Of a stretch of DNA of 63,635 nt, positions 18,340-27,960 are shown in pieces. The translations under genes and the position numbers were made by a program. Source of the DNA: Paludibacter sp. GTDB lineage: Bacteria > Bacteroidota > Bacteroidia > Bacteroidales > Paludibacteraceae. The stretch spans positions 1 to 63,635 of the forward strand of contig JAAFGX010000016.1 in NCBI GenBank assembly GCA_010365115.1, in the 5' to 3' direction. The notes beneath the pieces were generated by a model, which saw nothing but the letters and a program-made list of their open reading frames with translations, searched no databases and had not been told where the DNA came from. Every line of letters starts with the position of its first letter. Position 1 is the stretch's first letter.

Positions 18340-18915
18340 TTAATTCTTCTTTATTCTGGCTTCATCATAATTCCAACCTTTCATATCGCACACAGCTTTG
18401 GCATGCGAATCCCAGGTTGGTTCAACAGGATTATGTCCGTTAGGGAAAACATCAATTGCCAAATACTTCAACGAATCGGTGCCTTCGCAAAAAGTCTGGT
18501 GATAACAATTGCGGGGAACATGCACAAAATCATTCGGATTCAGGTTATAGCTTTCTTTTTTGCCCTCACGTTCCAAATCCAAACGACCTTTACCCGAAAG
18601 AATAAAGAATATTTGTTCTGTATCGTCGTGTACATGTCGGTGTGTAAATTTTGCAGGTGCCACTTGTACAATAAATGCTTCAGAAACTTCTGCATTCGAA
18701 CGGTCCATTACCAGCAAATTGTCGTGAGTAGGAAAATAATAACCTTCGGTAACACTGTCGGCAATGCTGTAAACCACTTTCGTGGTTAACGGACTGAAAG
18801 TTGATACTTCACTGTTTTTTTGTTCTGCACATGTTGGACTATAATTAAAATAAACTACGGTTAATAAAATACCAAGTGCAAATGCACTTACTGAGGCTAC
18901 AATTGTTTTTTTCAT
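18340..18915 (-). CDS. Membrane-anchored or secreted cupin-domain protein
   Basis: 191 residues. An N-terminal hydrophobic segment (residues 5-25) is a signal or anchor. The cupin fold occupies about 55-165, with metal-ligand motif HRHVHDDTEQIFFILSG and a second motif VPRNCYHQT. Small cupins bind sugars or act as isomerases or epimerases; no substrate can be assigned. It is the first gene of the unit with GH38, which suggests a role in handling a released sugar or sensing. Its promoter is one half of a back-to-back pair with the sulfatase at 19125. Confidence 0.75.
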   Translation of the reverse strand: MKKTIVASVSAFALGILLTVVYFNYSPTCAEQKNSEVSTFSPLTTKVVYSIADSVTEGYYFPTHDNLLVMDRSNAEVSEAFIVQVAPAKFTHRHVHDDTEQIFFILSGKGRLDLEREGKKESYNLNPNDFVHVPRNCYHQTFCEGTDSLKYLAIDVFPNGHNPVEPTWDSHAKAVCDMKGWNYDEARIKKN

Positions 18916-18955
18916 TTTTTGGACGATTTTTTTTTACAAATTAGAATTCAAGAAC

Positions 18956-19000
18956 CAAAAGTAGTGCTGCAGTATTAATTTATGCTTAAATTAGAATTAA
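18956..19000 (-). promoter_or_regulatory. Triple TTAAT-box promoter g (cupin-GH38)
   Basis: On the minus strand: boxes TTAAT, TTAAG, TTAAT with plus-strand starts 18996, 18985 and 18974, then 10 nt, then the -7 box TACTTTTG (18956-18963), 41 bp upstream of the cupin start. Confidence 0.75.
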
Positions 19001-19040
19001 AAGGACGGAAATTGCAATTATTTTTCAAATAAGAATGTCA

Positions 19041-19085
19041 TTAATCTTATTTTAATCAATTATTAATTGCCTTAATATATCTTTG
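19041..19085 (+). promoter_or_regulatory. Triple TTAAT-box promoter f (sulfatase)
   Basis: Plus strand: TTAAT at 19041, 19052 and 19063, then 10 nt, then TATCTTTG at 19078-19085, 39 bp upstream of the sulfatase start. It diverges from promoter g, with 40 bp between the two elements. Confidence 0.75.
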
Positions 19086-19124
19086 AAGTCAAAATACAAA
19101 TAAATCAATTCAGTCATATCACAA

Positions 19125-20720
19125 ATGAGAATTCAAGCATCCAAAACAAGTTTAGCACTTGCTGTAACATTTTCAGCAATCACTCCGGTTGTTGCCAAAT
19201 CAAAAAAAGTTGAAAAACCCAATATCCTTTTAATCATGACTGACCAGCAGTCTTGGGATGCAGTTGGTTACTCGGGCAATAAGATAATCAAGACCCCTAA
19301 CCTCGATCGACTTGCAAGTGAAAGCGTGAATTTTAGTCAGGCAATTACTGGTTGCCCGGTAAGTGCGCCTGCACGCACCTCTATTTTAACGGGTAGAATG
19401 ATTGAAACAACTACAATAAGGGGTAATCTGGACGTATATTCAAATGATTGTTTTTATCCTACATTCGACGAAATACTCGCTAAAAAAGGCTACACTGCGG
19501 AATGTCATGGAAAATTTCATTCGCCCTATCATATGGCAAATGTATATGCAAATCCAACAATTGACGGTAAAAGCGGATTTGAACAAATTGTAAAATGGGA
19601 GCAAAACTACGTGAAACTTTTAGAAAAAACCATTAAAAAGCGTCCGCTGAAAAAAGATGAACTTTACGAAACGTCATTTTATGGAGGTACTATACCTTAT
19701 AAACTTGATCCCCCTGATTCAAAATATGAAATGCTCCGCTCGGGAAATAAAGCGAATATTGATGTTTCAGAAAAAAGAAGTCAGGCCGACGTACATGGCG
19801 TGCTCGATTTACCTGCTGAGTACACGATTACAGCCATTCAGGGACAACAAACCATACAGGCATTGGAACGATTAAAGGACAAGCCCTTTATGCTGACAGC
19901 ATCATTTCATTGTCCGCACGTTCCTATAACTCCGTCTGAGCCATACGCTTCTATGTATAAGCCTAAAGACATGAAACCGTATTTTTCAATTACCGACAAA
20001 CGCTCCAATTCCCCCTACCAGCCAAACATGGACCTTGCGCCCTACAACGATAAGGCAAAAGTGCAATATATGATGGCCAATTATTACGCATTGGTAACAG
20101 AGATTGACGATTGGGTTGGAAAAATCCTTAACAAACTTGATGAATTGAATTTGACAAATAACACATTGGTTATTTTTGTTTCCGATCACGGCGAAATGCT
20201 TGGAGCTCACGGTATGCGAGGAAAATTTTGTTTTTACGAAGAATCGGTACGCGTACCATTTTTAATCCGCTACCCCAGAAAAATTCCCCAAGGAAAAACC
20301 ATCACAACACCGGTTTCAATAATTAATATATTTCCGACAATACTCGATTATGCAGGTTTAAAAAACATTCCATCGGATGGGTATTCGATGCGTGGAATAA
20401 TGGAGGGGACTGCTTTACCGAAATATAATTTTGCCATTTCGGAATGGATGTGGTCGAATGAAAATGTTCCATCGTTGATGATTCGGACTGAACAATGGAA
20501 GTTAATGACAACGCATCGCACTGGTGGGAAAAATGTTGAGGTACTTTTTGATTTAAAAAATGACCCGAATGAAATGAATAACCTTTTAGGGTCGAATCCG
20601 GAACGTTTTAAACACAAAGAAACGGCCGAAGAATTGCGCTCAAAACTTGTAGGGTATTTAAGAGATGTGAATTCCCCATTGACAAACGGAGTTGAAAAAA
20701 GAATTCTGATTAGAGAATAA
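19125..20720 (+). CDS. Secreted serine-type sulfatase
   Basis: 531 residues, signal peptide 1-25. Family S1 sulfatase: NILLIMTDQQSWDAVGYSGN at the start of the domain; active-site motif CPVSAPARTSILTGR with Ser80 in the formylglycine position; metal-binding FVSDHGEMLGAHGM near residue 350. No T9SS tail, so probably periplasmic. It is the only glycan-degradation gene on the plus strand and is transcribed alone from the divergent triple-box promoter, ending in a bidirectional hairpin terminator. The sulfated sugar substrate cannot be identified. Confidence 0.87.
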   Translation: MRIQASKTSLALAVTFSAITPVVAKSKKVEKPNILLIMTDQQSWDAVGYSGNKIIKTPNLDRLASESVNFSQAITGCPVSAPARTSILTGRMIETTTIRGNLDVYSNDCFYPTFDEILAKKGYTAECHGKFHSPYHMANVYANPTIDGKSGFEQIVKWEQNYVKLLEKTIKKRPLKKDELYETSFYGGTIPYKLDPPDSKYEMLRSGNKANIDVSEKRSQADVHGVLDLPAEYTITAIQGQQTIQALERLKDKPFMLTASFHCPHVPITPSEPYASMYKPKDMKPYFSITDKRSNSPYQPNMDLAPYNDKAKVQYMMANYYALVTEIDDWVGKILNKLDELNLTNNTLVIFVSDHGEMLGAHGMRGKFCFYEESVRVPFLIRYPRKIPQGKTITTPVSIINIFPTILDYAGLKNIPSDGYSMRGIMEGTALPKYNFAISEWMWSNENVPSLMIRTEQWKLMTTHRTGGKNVEVLFDLKNDPNEMNNLLGSNPERFKHKETAEELRSKLVGYLRDVNSPLTNGVEKRILIRE

Positions 20721-20759
20721 TTATCAGTAGTCGGGCTAATGCTTTATAGGCAAAAAAAA

Positions 20760-20795
20760 TCTCCCTAAGCAAGTTTTAAACAATGCTAAGGGAGA
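20760..20795. terminator. Bidirectional intrinsic terminator
   Basis: Stem TCTCCCTAAGCA (20760-20771) pairs with TGCTAAGGGAGA (20784-20795) with one mismatch. Eight A precede it and six T follow, so it works in both directions. It sits between the convergent sulfatase and DUF1080 genes. Confidence 0.85.
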
Positions 20796-20819
20796 TTTTT
20801 TACTATAGATACTGAGCAA

Positions 20820-22169
20820 TTAAATTTCTCTGATTTTTATGTTTTTAAACCACACCTCATTGCCATGATCCTGCAAAAGGATGTTCCCTTCGGCTGCATT
20901 TCCAAAGTTGGGCCAAACTCCGTATTTGCTGTAGTTCACTAATGCATTAAACATTTGAGTATTACGTTCGTATTCAACTGCGAGTCTGTTGTTTAAATAA
21001 TGCTGCACTTTATTGCCATTGACCACAATACGGGCATTATTGAATTCTGTTTTTTTGAAGGTTTTGTCTGCAGGTGCAGGAATAAGGTCGTAAAGTGAAC
21101 CAGCCGTTCTATTGCCTTTAACACCTAATTTTGCATCAGGATGGTTTTGGTCGTCAAGAATCTGAAATTCGCAACCAATAGAAGAACCTGCGCCTTTATT
21201 CATCTCTGTATCAACAAAATATTTAATACCGCTGTTAGCGCCTTCCGTAATCTTAAAGTCGACACTTAACTCGAAGTTTTTGTATTTTTTAGTGGTAACA
21301 ATGTCACCCCCATTGGTCGATTCGCCACCGTTGGAGTTAAGCACTTTTAGAATTCCATTTTCAATTTTCCAACCACCTGTTGGGAACGTTTCAAGTTTAG
21401 CACCACGCCAACCTTCGGTAGTTTTTCCATCCCAGAGTAATTTCCAACCCGTTTCAGCTTCTTTGACAGAAATGGTATTATCGATACAGTTTGCCTGATA
21501 AATATCTGTTGCAGGTTTTGCAAAATTGGCAGGATTTTCTGTACAGATGCGAATATTTTTCCATTGAACAGTTTTTCCAACCTGTTCGGGTTTGGCAATT
21601 TGATGCACTTGCAGCGCAATAAATCCTGTTGCTGTCAAATCATCCAATACATTGGCACATGGAATACCGTTTAGCCAGGTACGCAGACTTGTACCAAGGG
21701 CTTCGATGCGCAGTTTGTTCCATTCGCCTGCTTTGAAAGCCGTTTTTGCAGTCGGGTTTTTATCCAATGAATATAACCAACCACGACGACCTTCGTCGTA
21801 AATGCCTCCACTCCAGGCGCGTGGCGATGGGTCTATCTCATACTGGTAACCGTGTACACGACCATTGTTGTATTCTTTAAAACTATTGCTTCTGAACTGA
21901 ACACCGGAATTTAAACCCTCATCCACTTTGAATTCCAGCTCCAAAATAAAGTCGCCATACATTTTTTCAGTGCACAAAAATGTATTTGGTGTTTTTAACT
22001 TTGATGTTCCTACAATGGCACCATCTTTTATTGTATACTCGGCAGCGCCGTTTAAAACTTTCCAACCATTTAAATTTTTACCGTTAAAAAGATTTTCCCA
22101 TTTTTCCTGAGAAAGTGCTGGAAGCGTAGCAATCAATATTGCTATCAGAATAAAACTTGTTTTTTTCAT
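20820..22169 (-). CDS. Double DUF1080 (3-keto-glycoside hydrolase-like) protein
   Basis: 449 residues: signal peptide 1-20, then two tandem DUF1080 jelly-roll domains, the first starting [19 protein letters not shown] (about 23-215) and the second [16 protein letters not shown] (about 240-448). DUF1080 proteins include enzymes that act on 3-keto-glycosides made by Gfo/Idh/MocA dehydrogenases (family knowledge). Two such dehydrogenases lie upstream in the same operon, so a 3-keto sugar pathway is a reasonable inference. It is the last gene of the operon, 28 bp after the ApbE-like gene, and is followed by the terminator at 20760-20795. Confidence 0.75.
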   Translation of the reverse strand: MKKTSFILIAILIATLPALSQEKWENLFNGKNLNGWKVLNGAAEYTIKDGAIVGTSKLKTPNTFLCTEKMYGDFILELEFKVDEGLNSGVQFRSNSFKEYNNGRVHGYQYEIDPSPRAWSGGIYDEGRRGWLYSLDKNPTAKTAFKAGEWNKLRIEALGTSLRTWLNGIPCANVLDDLTATGFIALQVHQIAKPEQVGKTVQWKNIRICTENPANFAKPATDIYQANCIDNTISVKEAETGWKLLWDGKTTEGWRGAKLETFPTGGWKIENGILKVLNSNGGESTNGGDIVTTKKYKNFELSVDFKITEGANSGIKYFVDTEMNKGAGSSIGCEFQILDDQNHPDAKLGVKGNRTAGSLYDLIPAPADKTFKKTEFNNARIVVNGNKVQHYLNNRLAVEYERNTQMFNALVNYSKYGVWPNFGNAAEGNILLQDHGNEVWFKNIKIREI

Positions 22170-22197
22170 TTAGTTTGTGATGATTTTTATGTTGATA

Positions 22198-23007
22198 TTA
22201 ACTTTTTATTATTTCCCCATCAAATTTTTTTAATATTCTGTTTAATTCAAATTCGGATGCCAAAAAAGCGACTTTCGAAAGTACTTCGCCTACTGCCGGG
22301 CTCTTGGTGATAACCGAAACAGCCTGTTTTACCCTTTCAATTTTACCGTTTTTCGGATTAATAATCGGATATTTAGTTGCTTCATCGTTACCCGATGTGG
22401 TCAGGCATTCGTTCAGCAAAGTGCATTCGAGTCCAGTGGCGGGTATGCGTATTTTCCAACCTGTTCCGTGAGGGTGATTTCCCTTTGCATAAACCGAGCT
22501 GTTGCCAATATTTATCAATGCATTTTCAATGTCTTTATTTTTAATGATTTGTACTACTTTGCCTAATGTATAACCTTTAATAAACCCTGATAAATCGAGT
22601 ACAATACCTGCTCTAAAAAATTCAATCGTATTACTTTCTGGCTGAATAATAAATGCATTTGTATTTTCTTTACATCCATTCTGCGAATTAACTGTTATGT
22701 CAAAATAGCCAAAGGTCTCAGAATTATACTGCCTACAATCAGCTAAAATCTCACAAAGTTCTGGCGAAATAGCTATTGCTTTGCCGAAAGCATTTTCGTT
22801 TACGTAGCTTAGTTCACTCTCGGGGTTAAACCGATTTGCGATATTTTCGTACTTTGCAATTTCTCTTTCAATTTCCGAAGCTATTTCAACCAAATCGTTT
22901 CGAACAGTATCAATGCAGAAAACAATATCAACTCTTGTATGCATAGCCTCAAACCATGCATAAAATAGGATTTTATTATTTGCAAAATGATGTTGAGAAT
23001 GCTGCAC
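22198..23007 (-). CDS. ApbE-like FAD:protein FMN transferase
   Basis: 269 residues. Family landmarks are VLDLSGFIKGYTLGKV, ALINIGNSSVYAKG and LTTSGNDEATKYPIINPKNG, which correspond to the flavin- and metal-binding segments of ApbE. Known ApbE proteins attach FMN to Thr or Ser of target proteins outside the cytoplasm. Here the protein is shorter than typical members (about 330 residues) and lacks a clear lipoprotein signal. It lies between the small membrane protein and the DUF1080 gene, so it may flavinylate a redox partner of the oxidoreductases in this operon. The specific target is not visible. Confidence 0.75.
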   Translation of the reverse strand: MQHSQHHFANNKILFYAWFEAMHTRVDIVFCIDTVRNDLVEIASEIEREIAKYENIANRFNPESELSYVNENAFGKAIAISPELCEILADCRQYNSETFGYFDITVNSQNGCKENTNAFIIQPESNTIEFFRAGIVLDLSGFIKGYTLGKVVQIIKNKDIENALINIGNSSVYAKGNHPHGTGWKIRIPATGLECTLLNECLTTSGNDEATKYPIINPKNGKIERVKQAVSVITKSPAVGEVLSKVAFLASEFELNRILKKFDGEIIKS

Positions 23008-23027
23008 AGTTATTTCAATTTCGGGGT

Positions 23028-23276
23028 TTATCTCTTTTTTTTCTTTGTAAGAAAAAGATATTTAATTGAGAAAAAAATCACTCGGATAAGACTCCACAAA
23101 AAGTATATAAAAAAGGAGAAAAGCAAAACATAATGGAGCGAAGTAAACAGTTCGTTGAAATTTGTTTTATAAAAAGCTATTGCTCCGGCATTGGCAACAA
23201 ACCCTATTAGAAAGCATATAAGCAGTGTAATCAGCTCTTTTTTTATTCGTGCTTTGGGAATAATTAAATCTTTCAT
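23028..23276 (-). CDS. Small two-helix membrane protein
   Basis: About 82 residues from the ATG at 23276 (or 85 from 23285). Two hydrophobic segments (LITLLICFLIGFVANAGAIA, and FSFFIYFLWSLIRVIFFSI) are flanked by lysines, with a KKKKR C-terminus. I recognise no family. Tight placement between an oxidoreductase (14-23 bp) and the ApbE-like gene suggests a role in the same membrane-linked redox process. Confidence 0.55.
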   Translation of the reverse strand: MKDLIIPKARIKKELITLLICFLIGFVANAGAIAFYKTNFNELFTSLHYVLLFSFFIYFLWSLIRVIFFSIKYLFLTKKKKR

Positions 23277-23299
23277 TATCAGCAATTATTAAGGGTAAA

Positions 23300-24571
23300 T
23301 TATTTTGATGAATGATTTAAATAATCAATTTTATAGTTCTCAGGGAAAACGAGTGTTCGTTCTTCAGTCATTGCTTGATGCCCGAGCAAACTGAGTTGCG
23401 TGGCATAGTAGCCTTCTTCGGCAATTAATGGCGGTTGTTTTTGTGTAATCACTGCCTCGGCAAAGGCTTCGAGCAACAAGGATGTGCCATCGCCTTTTGG
23501 TTTACTATCAAGTAAATAATGTCCTTCGTTGGTATTTGCTGTTTCGGGTACCCAACTTGTTCCGGCAAAGGGCAAAGTTCCGAAAAGTGCATTTTCCGTA
23601 TCGTTTATTAGTTGTAAGAAAGCTGGAGCAGGCGGAATTTCTTCGTAGTAATACTTGCTCTTTTCGGGTTCTACCGTTCCTTTATTACAAAGAATTTGCT
23701 CTTCCAATCCGTAAAATTTATTCGACAATACCGAATCAAAATTCATTTTTACGCCATTTTTAAACGCATAGATACAACTTACATTATCTAGAACCTCGCG
23801 CTTTTCCTTCCAAAAAGTGAGTGCACCATGTCCCATTACTTTTTCCGGAATTTCGCGCATAGCCCACGTTCCTATTTGTAACTGATGGCAAGCCAGTTCT
23901 GTCATAATCCCTTTTGAACAATCGCTATACAATCGCCAGTTAATTTGTTTGTCGGTGGCATTAGCCGGTACAGGTCTTCGCCAATCATTATTCCTATGCC
24001 AAAAAGTGCGTATGCCACAGATTTCTCCAAATTCCCCCGAGTGAACCTTTTCGATGGCACGTATATAACGCGGGTCGAAAAGCCGCTGCTGACCTATAAA
24101 AAAGACTTTGTGAGAACGCTTGTATTTTTGATAAATTTTGTGTGTTTCGTCCATTGAATACGCAATGGATTTTTCGCAAAAAACATGTTTGTCAGCATCA
24201 AAAGCATCCATGGCCATTTCGTAATGCTTGTGCAATGGTGTAGCAATCAGCACTGCATCCACATTTTTATCTTCGAGCAACTGTTTGTAATCAGTATATA
24301 CTTTTGCTTTTGGAGCCATTTTTAGTGCAGCATCTATCGATGGTTGAAAAACATCGCAGATAGCCGTAATTTCCACTTTTGGATTTTGCACTAAAAAACT
24401 CATTAAAAACTGTCCACGCGATCCGGGACCAATGACACCAATACGTGCTTTGCTCCCAATGGTATGCTTTTGTTCCGAAAATACTGAAAACCATGGACTT
24501 GAGGCTAATAATATGCCGCCACCCATCATCCCTAAATTTTTTAAAAATTGTCTTCTATCAATATCAGTCAT
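23300..24571 (-). CDS. Tat-exported Gfo/Idh/MocA oxidoreductase
   Basis: 423 residues. The N-terminus DRRQFLKNLGMMGGG is a twin-arginine signal, so it is exported folded with its nicotinamide cofactor. The Rossmann domain follows (ARIGVIGPGSRGQFLMSFL), then CEKSIAYSMDE, corresponding to the conserved E-K-P motif of the family but with Ser instead of Pro. Family members oxidise sugar hydroxyls, often C3. It is co-transcribed with a second Gfo/Idh/MocA gene (24707) and DUF1080. The EKS variant may mark altered cofactor handling. The substrate is unknown. Confidence 0.8.
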   Translation of the reverse strand: MTDIDRRQFLKNLGMMGGGILLASSPWFSVFSEQKHTIGSKARIGVIGPGSRGQFLMSFLVQNPKVEITAICDVFQPSIDAALKMAPKAKVYTDYKQLLEDKNVDAVLIATPLHKHYEMAMDAFDADKHVFCEKSIAYSMDETHKIYQKYKRSHKVFFIGQQRLFDPRYIRAIEKVHSGEFGEICGIRTFWHRNNDWRRPVPANATDKQINWRLYSDCSKGIMTELACHQLQIGTWAMREIPEKVMGHGALTFWKEKREVLDNVSCIYAFKNGVKMNFDSVLSNKFYGLEEQILCNKGTVEPEKSKYYYEEIPPAPAFLQLINDTENALFGTLPFAGTSWVPETANTNEGHYLLDSKPKGDGTSLLLEAFAEAVITQKQPPLIAEEGYYATQLSLLGHQAMTEERTLVFPENYKIDYLNHSSK

Positions 24572-24590
24572 AAATAAATACTCTTATTCA

Positions 24591-24704
24591 ATTTGCCCCC
24601 TAACTCCCTAAAGGGGAAACCAGTAAAAGGAAACCGTAACATTTTTTTTATTGTAATACTTATTGAACCCCAATATTCCCCCTTTGGGGGGTTAGGGGCA
24701 AGCT
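24591..24704. repeat. Paired CCCCCTAA/AGGGGG intergenic repeats
   Basis: Between the two oxidoreductase genes lie two facing copies of a short palindromic repeat (GCCCCCTAACTCCCTAAAGG near 24593 and its inverse near 24667-24702). Related copies lie near 1625, 18312, 32966, 36042 and 39520, always between genes. This is a dispersed repeat family with no coding role. Confidence 0.6.
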
Positions 24705-24706
24705 TT

Positions 24707-26146
24707 TTACAGTTTATAAAAATACATCCATTCTTTGCGCGGCTCAGCTCCTTTCAATAAGTTGTTTGCCAACGCATTATTGGTAATTTGTTTCGATTTT
24801 GGGTCGAAAATCAATTTTGCATTTAACTGTTGTGCAATTACGCCTAAGCAGAATACCTGACTAAGCGGTCCGGCAATTTCGAAGGACGAACGTGTTTTTT
24901 CCTGACCTTTGCAAGCCAACAGGAAATTCTCGAAATGGTTGGAAGGACTTTTGGGCACTTCGGGAAGTTTCGATGCCATTTCTTTTGCTTTTTCTTCAGG
25001 TATTATTGATAAAGTGCTTCCGTGCGAACCACCTTTGAAGGTTAGTTCTTTGCTGTAGATAATCTTTCCGGGATTCAGTTTTGACGGAGCAATTTGTCCA
25101 TTGCTGGGAGGCGGAATGTTGGGATCGAGTTCTAAATTTCCGTATCCTGCCGGAACGGTTGGGATATTATCCAGACCATCGTACCAGGTTACATCGCAGG
25201 CAGGCATGTTTTTACGTGCAGGAAACTTAAACTGAATGGTAGAAGAATAGGGAAAGAAAAACTGATTGTGACCATTGGCATACAACATATTAACCTCAGT
25301 AGGTAAACCAAGTTCCAGAAATTGATGTGCTGTATCAAGAATATGTGCGCCCCAATCGCCAAGTGCACCCATTCCGAAATCGTACCAGCAACGCCACTGA
25401 CCGTTTATATAATCTTTGTTATAGTCGTGAAATTGCTCTGTTCCCAACCATGTATCCCAGTCTAAAGTAGCCGGAACCGGTTCGCCTGCAGGCAGACTTT
25501 TCATATTGGAGTCGAATTTGTGCCAGCGACGAGCATTGTTCATGTGAGCTGTAATGGCAGTAACATCTTTAATAATTCCGGCTTCTTTCCATGTTTTGAA
25601 CTGGAAATAGTTGGCATCGGAATGTCCCTGATTACCCATTTGAGTAACAACTCCATATTTTTTAGCGCCTTGCATCATCAATTCTACTTCGCGAAAAGTG
25701 TGTGCCATAGGTTTTTCAACATATACATGTTTTCCAAGTGACATAGCCAGCATAGTAGCAGGGAAATGACTGAAATCGGGTGTTCCAATTACCACTGCAT
25801 CAATCTTACCAGCCATTTTGTTGAACATTTTCCGGTAATCCTGAAATTGAGGTGCATCTGGAAATTTATTGAGAATATCCAACGTATGAGGAGCACCCAA
25901 GTCTGTATCGCATAAAGCTACGATATTACAATGACCTGTTTTGTACAGTTCTTTTATAATTTCCGCCGCACGGTTACCAGTGCCGATGCATGCGAGATTT
26001 ACTTTTTCGGAAGCACCAACTTTTCGTGGTTTTGGATTTTTTGCCGAAAGGTTTTCTAAAGATAAACCCGACAATGCTGTTGTAGCACTAATAAGCGTTA
26101 ATTGGCGTAGAAAATTACGTCTTGATGATTTTGAATTAAACTCCAT
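24707..26146 (-). CDS. Tat-exported Gfo/Idh/MocA oxidoreductase
   Basis: 479 residues. Twin-arginine signal SSRRNFLRQLTLISATTALS; Rossmann segment VNLACIGTGNRAAEIIKELY; conserved YVEKPMAHTFRE and an extended C-terminal domain with GDWGAHILDTAHQFLELGLP. Its length and the GDWGAH motif resemble the group found next to DUF1080 genes. Such proteins oxidise glycosides to 3-keto forms in the periplasm (family knowledge). It lies 40 bp behind the DUF5010-type gene and precedes the second oxidoreductase. The two together suggest oxidation and re-reduction steps (inference). Confidence 0.82.
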   Translation of the reverse strand: MEFNSKSSRRNFLRQLTLISATTALSGLSLENLSAKNPKPRKVGASEKVNLACIGTGNRAAEIIKELYKTGHCNIVALCDTDLGAPHTLDILNKFPDAPQFQDYRKMFNKMAGKIDAVVIGTPDFSHFPATMLAMSLGKHVYVEKPMAHTFREVELMMQGAKKYGVVTQMGNQGHSDANYFQFKTWKEAGIIKDVTAITAHMNNARRWHKFDSNMKSLPAGEPVPATLDWDTWLGTEQFHDYNKDYINGQWRCWYDFGMGALGDWGAHILDTAHQFLELGLPTEVNMLYANGHNQFFFPYSSTIQFKFPARKNMPACDVTWYDGLDNIPTVPAGYGNLELDPNIPPPSNGQIAPSKLNPGKIIYSKELTFKGGSHGSTLSIIPEEKAKEMASKLPEVPKSPSNHFENFLLACKGQEKTRSSFEIAGPLSQVFCLGVIAQQLNAKLIFDPKSKQITNNALANNLLKGAEPRKEWMYFYKL

Positions 26147-26186
26147 AGTGTGATGTTTTTTATTTGCAAATATAGGAATATTAAAA

Positions 26187-27944
26187 TTATCTTACAATAT
26201 TTATTTTCTTTGTTATTGTCTGTTTATCAGAAGTAATCTTCAATAAATAGATTCCTTGATTCAAATGACTAATATTCAATCGCATTTTGTCGAAATCATC
26301 TTTACTAATGGTCTTATTTAGTTGAATTTTTCCACTAATATCATAAAGCGAAAGTTCTAACCTATTTACATTGTGGTTTAACTTTATATTTAGATAATCT
26401 TTTGCAGGATTCGGATAAACAGTTATTTCGTCATCACTGAATTTTAAGTCATTTATTCCACTTAAACTATTTCCATCAGTTCGTAGAAAATAATTAATGT
26501 CTGGTGAACCGGATACAATCGTTAAACGAACGGTATGCAGGCCGTTATTTGCATTGTTGAAAATTCCGGCATCAATTGTTGACCATACACCACTTGTAGG
26601 TGGTAAAATAATGGTCGATAATGTGGTTCCATCAACAGAAAAACTAACAGATGCGCTATTTGTTGATTTGTAACGCAATTGAAATTTAGTATCTTTAAGC
26701 AGCGGCAATTCCTTCCATTCCATCCATTCACCGGCTTGTGTGTTGGTTACATTCCATCCTCCGTTAATATCAGTAGTTTTAACTATATCAAGATTTCCGT
26801 CGCGAAAAGCACCACCACTGTTTCCTGTTGTTATGTCGGAATAATAATCACAACCTTCTGCCTCCATTTTCAGACTGTTTGCAAAAGCTTTTTTCGTATA
26901 TCGTCTTACAATATTAAGCCGTTGATTCGGATATTCGTAATAAGTTACGTCCTTACTGCGCCAATACGCAGCAGATTCTGCTGCATCTGTAAACCCTTCT
27001 AATAAAGTGAGACTTGCTCCGTCATTAACCGTTCCATTAAGCCCATTAATCAATGTTTGACCTTTTTTTGGATCTATAAAAGGGGGACTTTCAGGTTCTC
27101 CAAAACCCGGTGCTACAACTCCGGTTTTTAGGCCATTCCATAAATAATTTGTCCACGAAGTATTACCAGCCGACGAAAACCAGTTGTGTACTGCATCCAC
27201 CACCAAAGGGCTATTGCATTGGCTATCCGCAACAAGCCAATTTTGTTGAACAATAAGATAAGGGTTGAATCCAAAAGTTGCCTGACATTGCGTTCGGATA
27301 TGTTCGATTATTTTTTTTAGATTACCATTTCCAAAATTTGACATCCAAGATGATTTTACCGACCAAAAAATGATAACCATTCTACCATTTATTTTATATC
27401 GTCTTTCGTCGGGAATATTCTGAATAGCCAATTTAAGGTTATAATCCCAAATATATTTATAGTTATCAATGTCACCACAGTCGAATTTAGGACTAGAAGT
27501 TGAATAATTCCCACCACCAGTCACATCCCAATTCTTACTTCCTGTCCAGGAATTTGGGCAATCGTCGAAAATGGCCAACTTATAAGAATTGATACCCCTG
27601 ATGTTCATAGCATTAACCAATTTGGGAATATGCTTCGGGTTACCATTTCCTCTGTCCGGGGCATTTGGCTGATCTCCTCTGATAAGGAGCGCAATATAAT
27701 CCATTCCTGAATATTCTACTTCTTCAACCATATTCTCCCACCATTCGGTATTTGCCGACCAATGGGTGTTGTCAGTAGGAAGACCTTTTTTGACTATCGA
27801 TTGATTGTACGCATACGAGTGCCCACCGTAAATCTCGTTGGAATGCCAACAAAATGTTGCGCCAATTTCCTGTGAGAAGGAATTTATGGATAAGATTAAG
27901 AGACTTACAAGCAGGAATAGAAATGTTTTATATTTATAATACAT
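26187..27944 (-). CDS. T9SS-secreted DUF5010-type glycoside-hydrolase-like protein
   Basis: 585 residues: signal peptide 1-24; a TIM-barrel-like domain (about 26-360) beginning GATFCWHSNEIYGGHSYAYN, with WWENMVEEVEYSGMDYIAL and VDAVHNWFS; a CBM6-like beta-sandwich (about 365-495, EAEGCDYYSDITTGNSGGAF); T9SS tail (about 510-585). Its close paralogue is at 54782. I believe this is the DUF5010 family, which is related in fold to GH71/99-like proteins; activity is unproven. It is 16 bp downstream of the split phosphoesterase gene, so the IS91-like insertion probably reduces its transcription from the operon promoter. Confidence 0.7.
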   Translation of the reverse strand: MYYKYKTFLFLLVSLLILSINSFSQEIGATFCWHSNEIYGGHSYAYNQSIVKKGLPTDNTHWSANTEWWENMVEEVEYSGMDYIALLIRGDQPNAPDRGNGNPKHIPKLVNAMNIRGINSYKLAIFDDCPNSWTGSKNWDVTGGGNYSTSSPKFDCGDIDNYKYIWDYNLKLAIQNIPDERRYKINGRMVIIFWSVKSSWMSNFGNGNLKKIIEHIRTQCQATFGFNPYLIVQQNWLVADSQCNSPLVVDAVHNWFSSAGNTSWTNYLWNGLKTGVVAPGFGEPESPPFIDPKKGQTLINGLNGTVNDGASLTLLEGFTDAAESAAYWRSKDVTYYEYPNQRLNIVRRYTKKAFANSLKMEAEGCDYYSDITTGNSGGAFRDGNLDIVKTTDINGGWNVTNTQAGEWMEWKELPLLKDTKFQLRYKSTNSASVSFSVDGTTLSTIILPPTSGVWSTIDAGIFNNANNGLHTVRLTIVSGSPDINYFLRTDGNSLSGINDLKFSDDEITVYPNPAKDYLNIKLNHNVNRLELSLYDISGKIQLNKTISKDDFDKMRLNISHLNQGIYLLKITSDKQTITKKINIVR

Positions 27945-27960
27945 CGGGAACGGAATTTGA

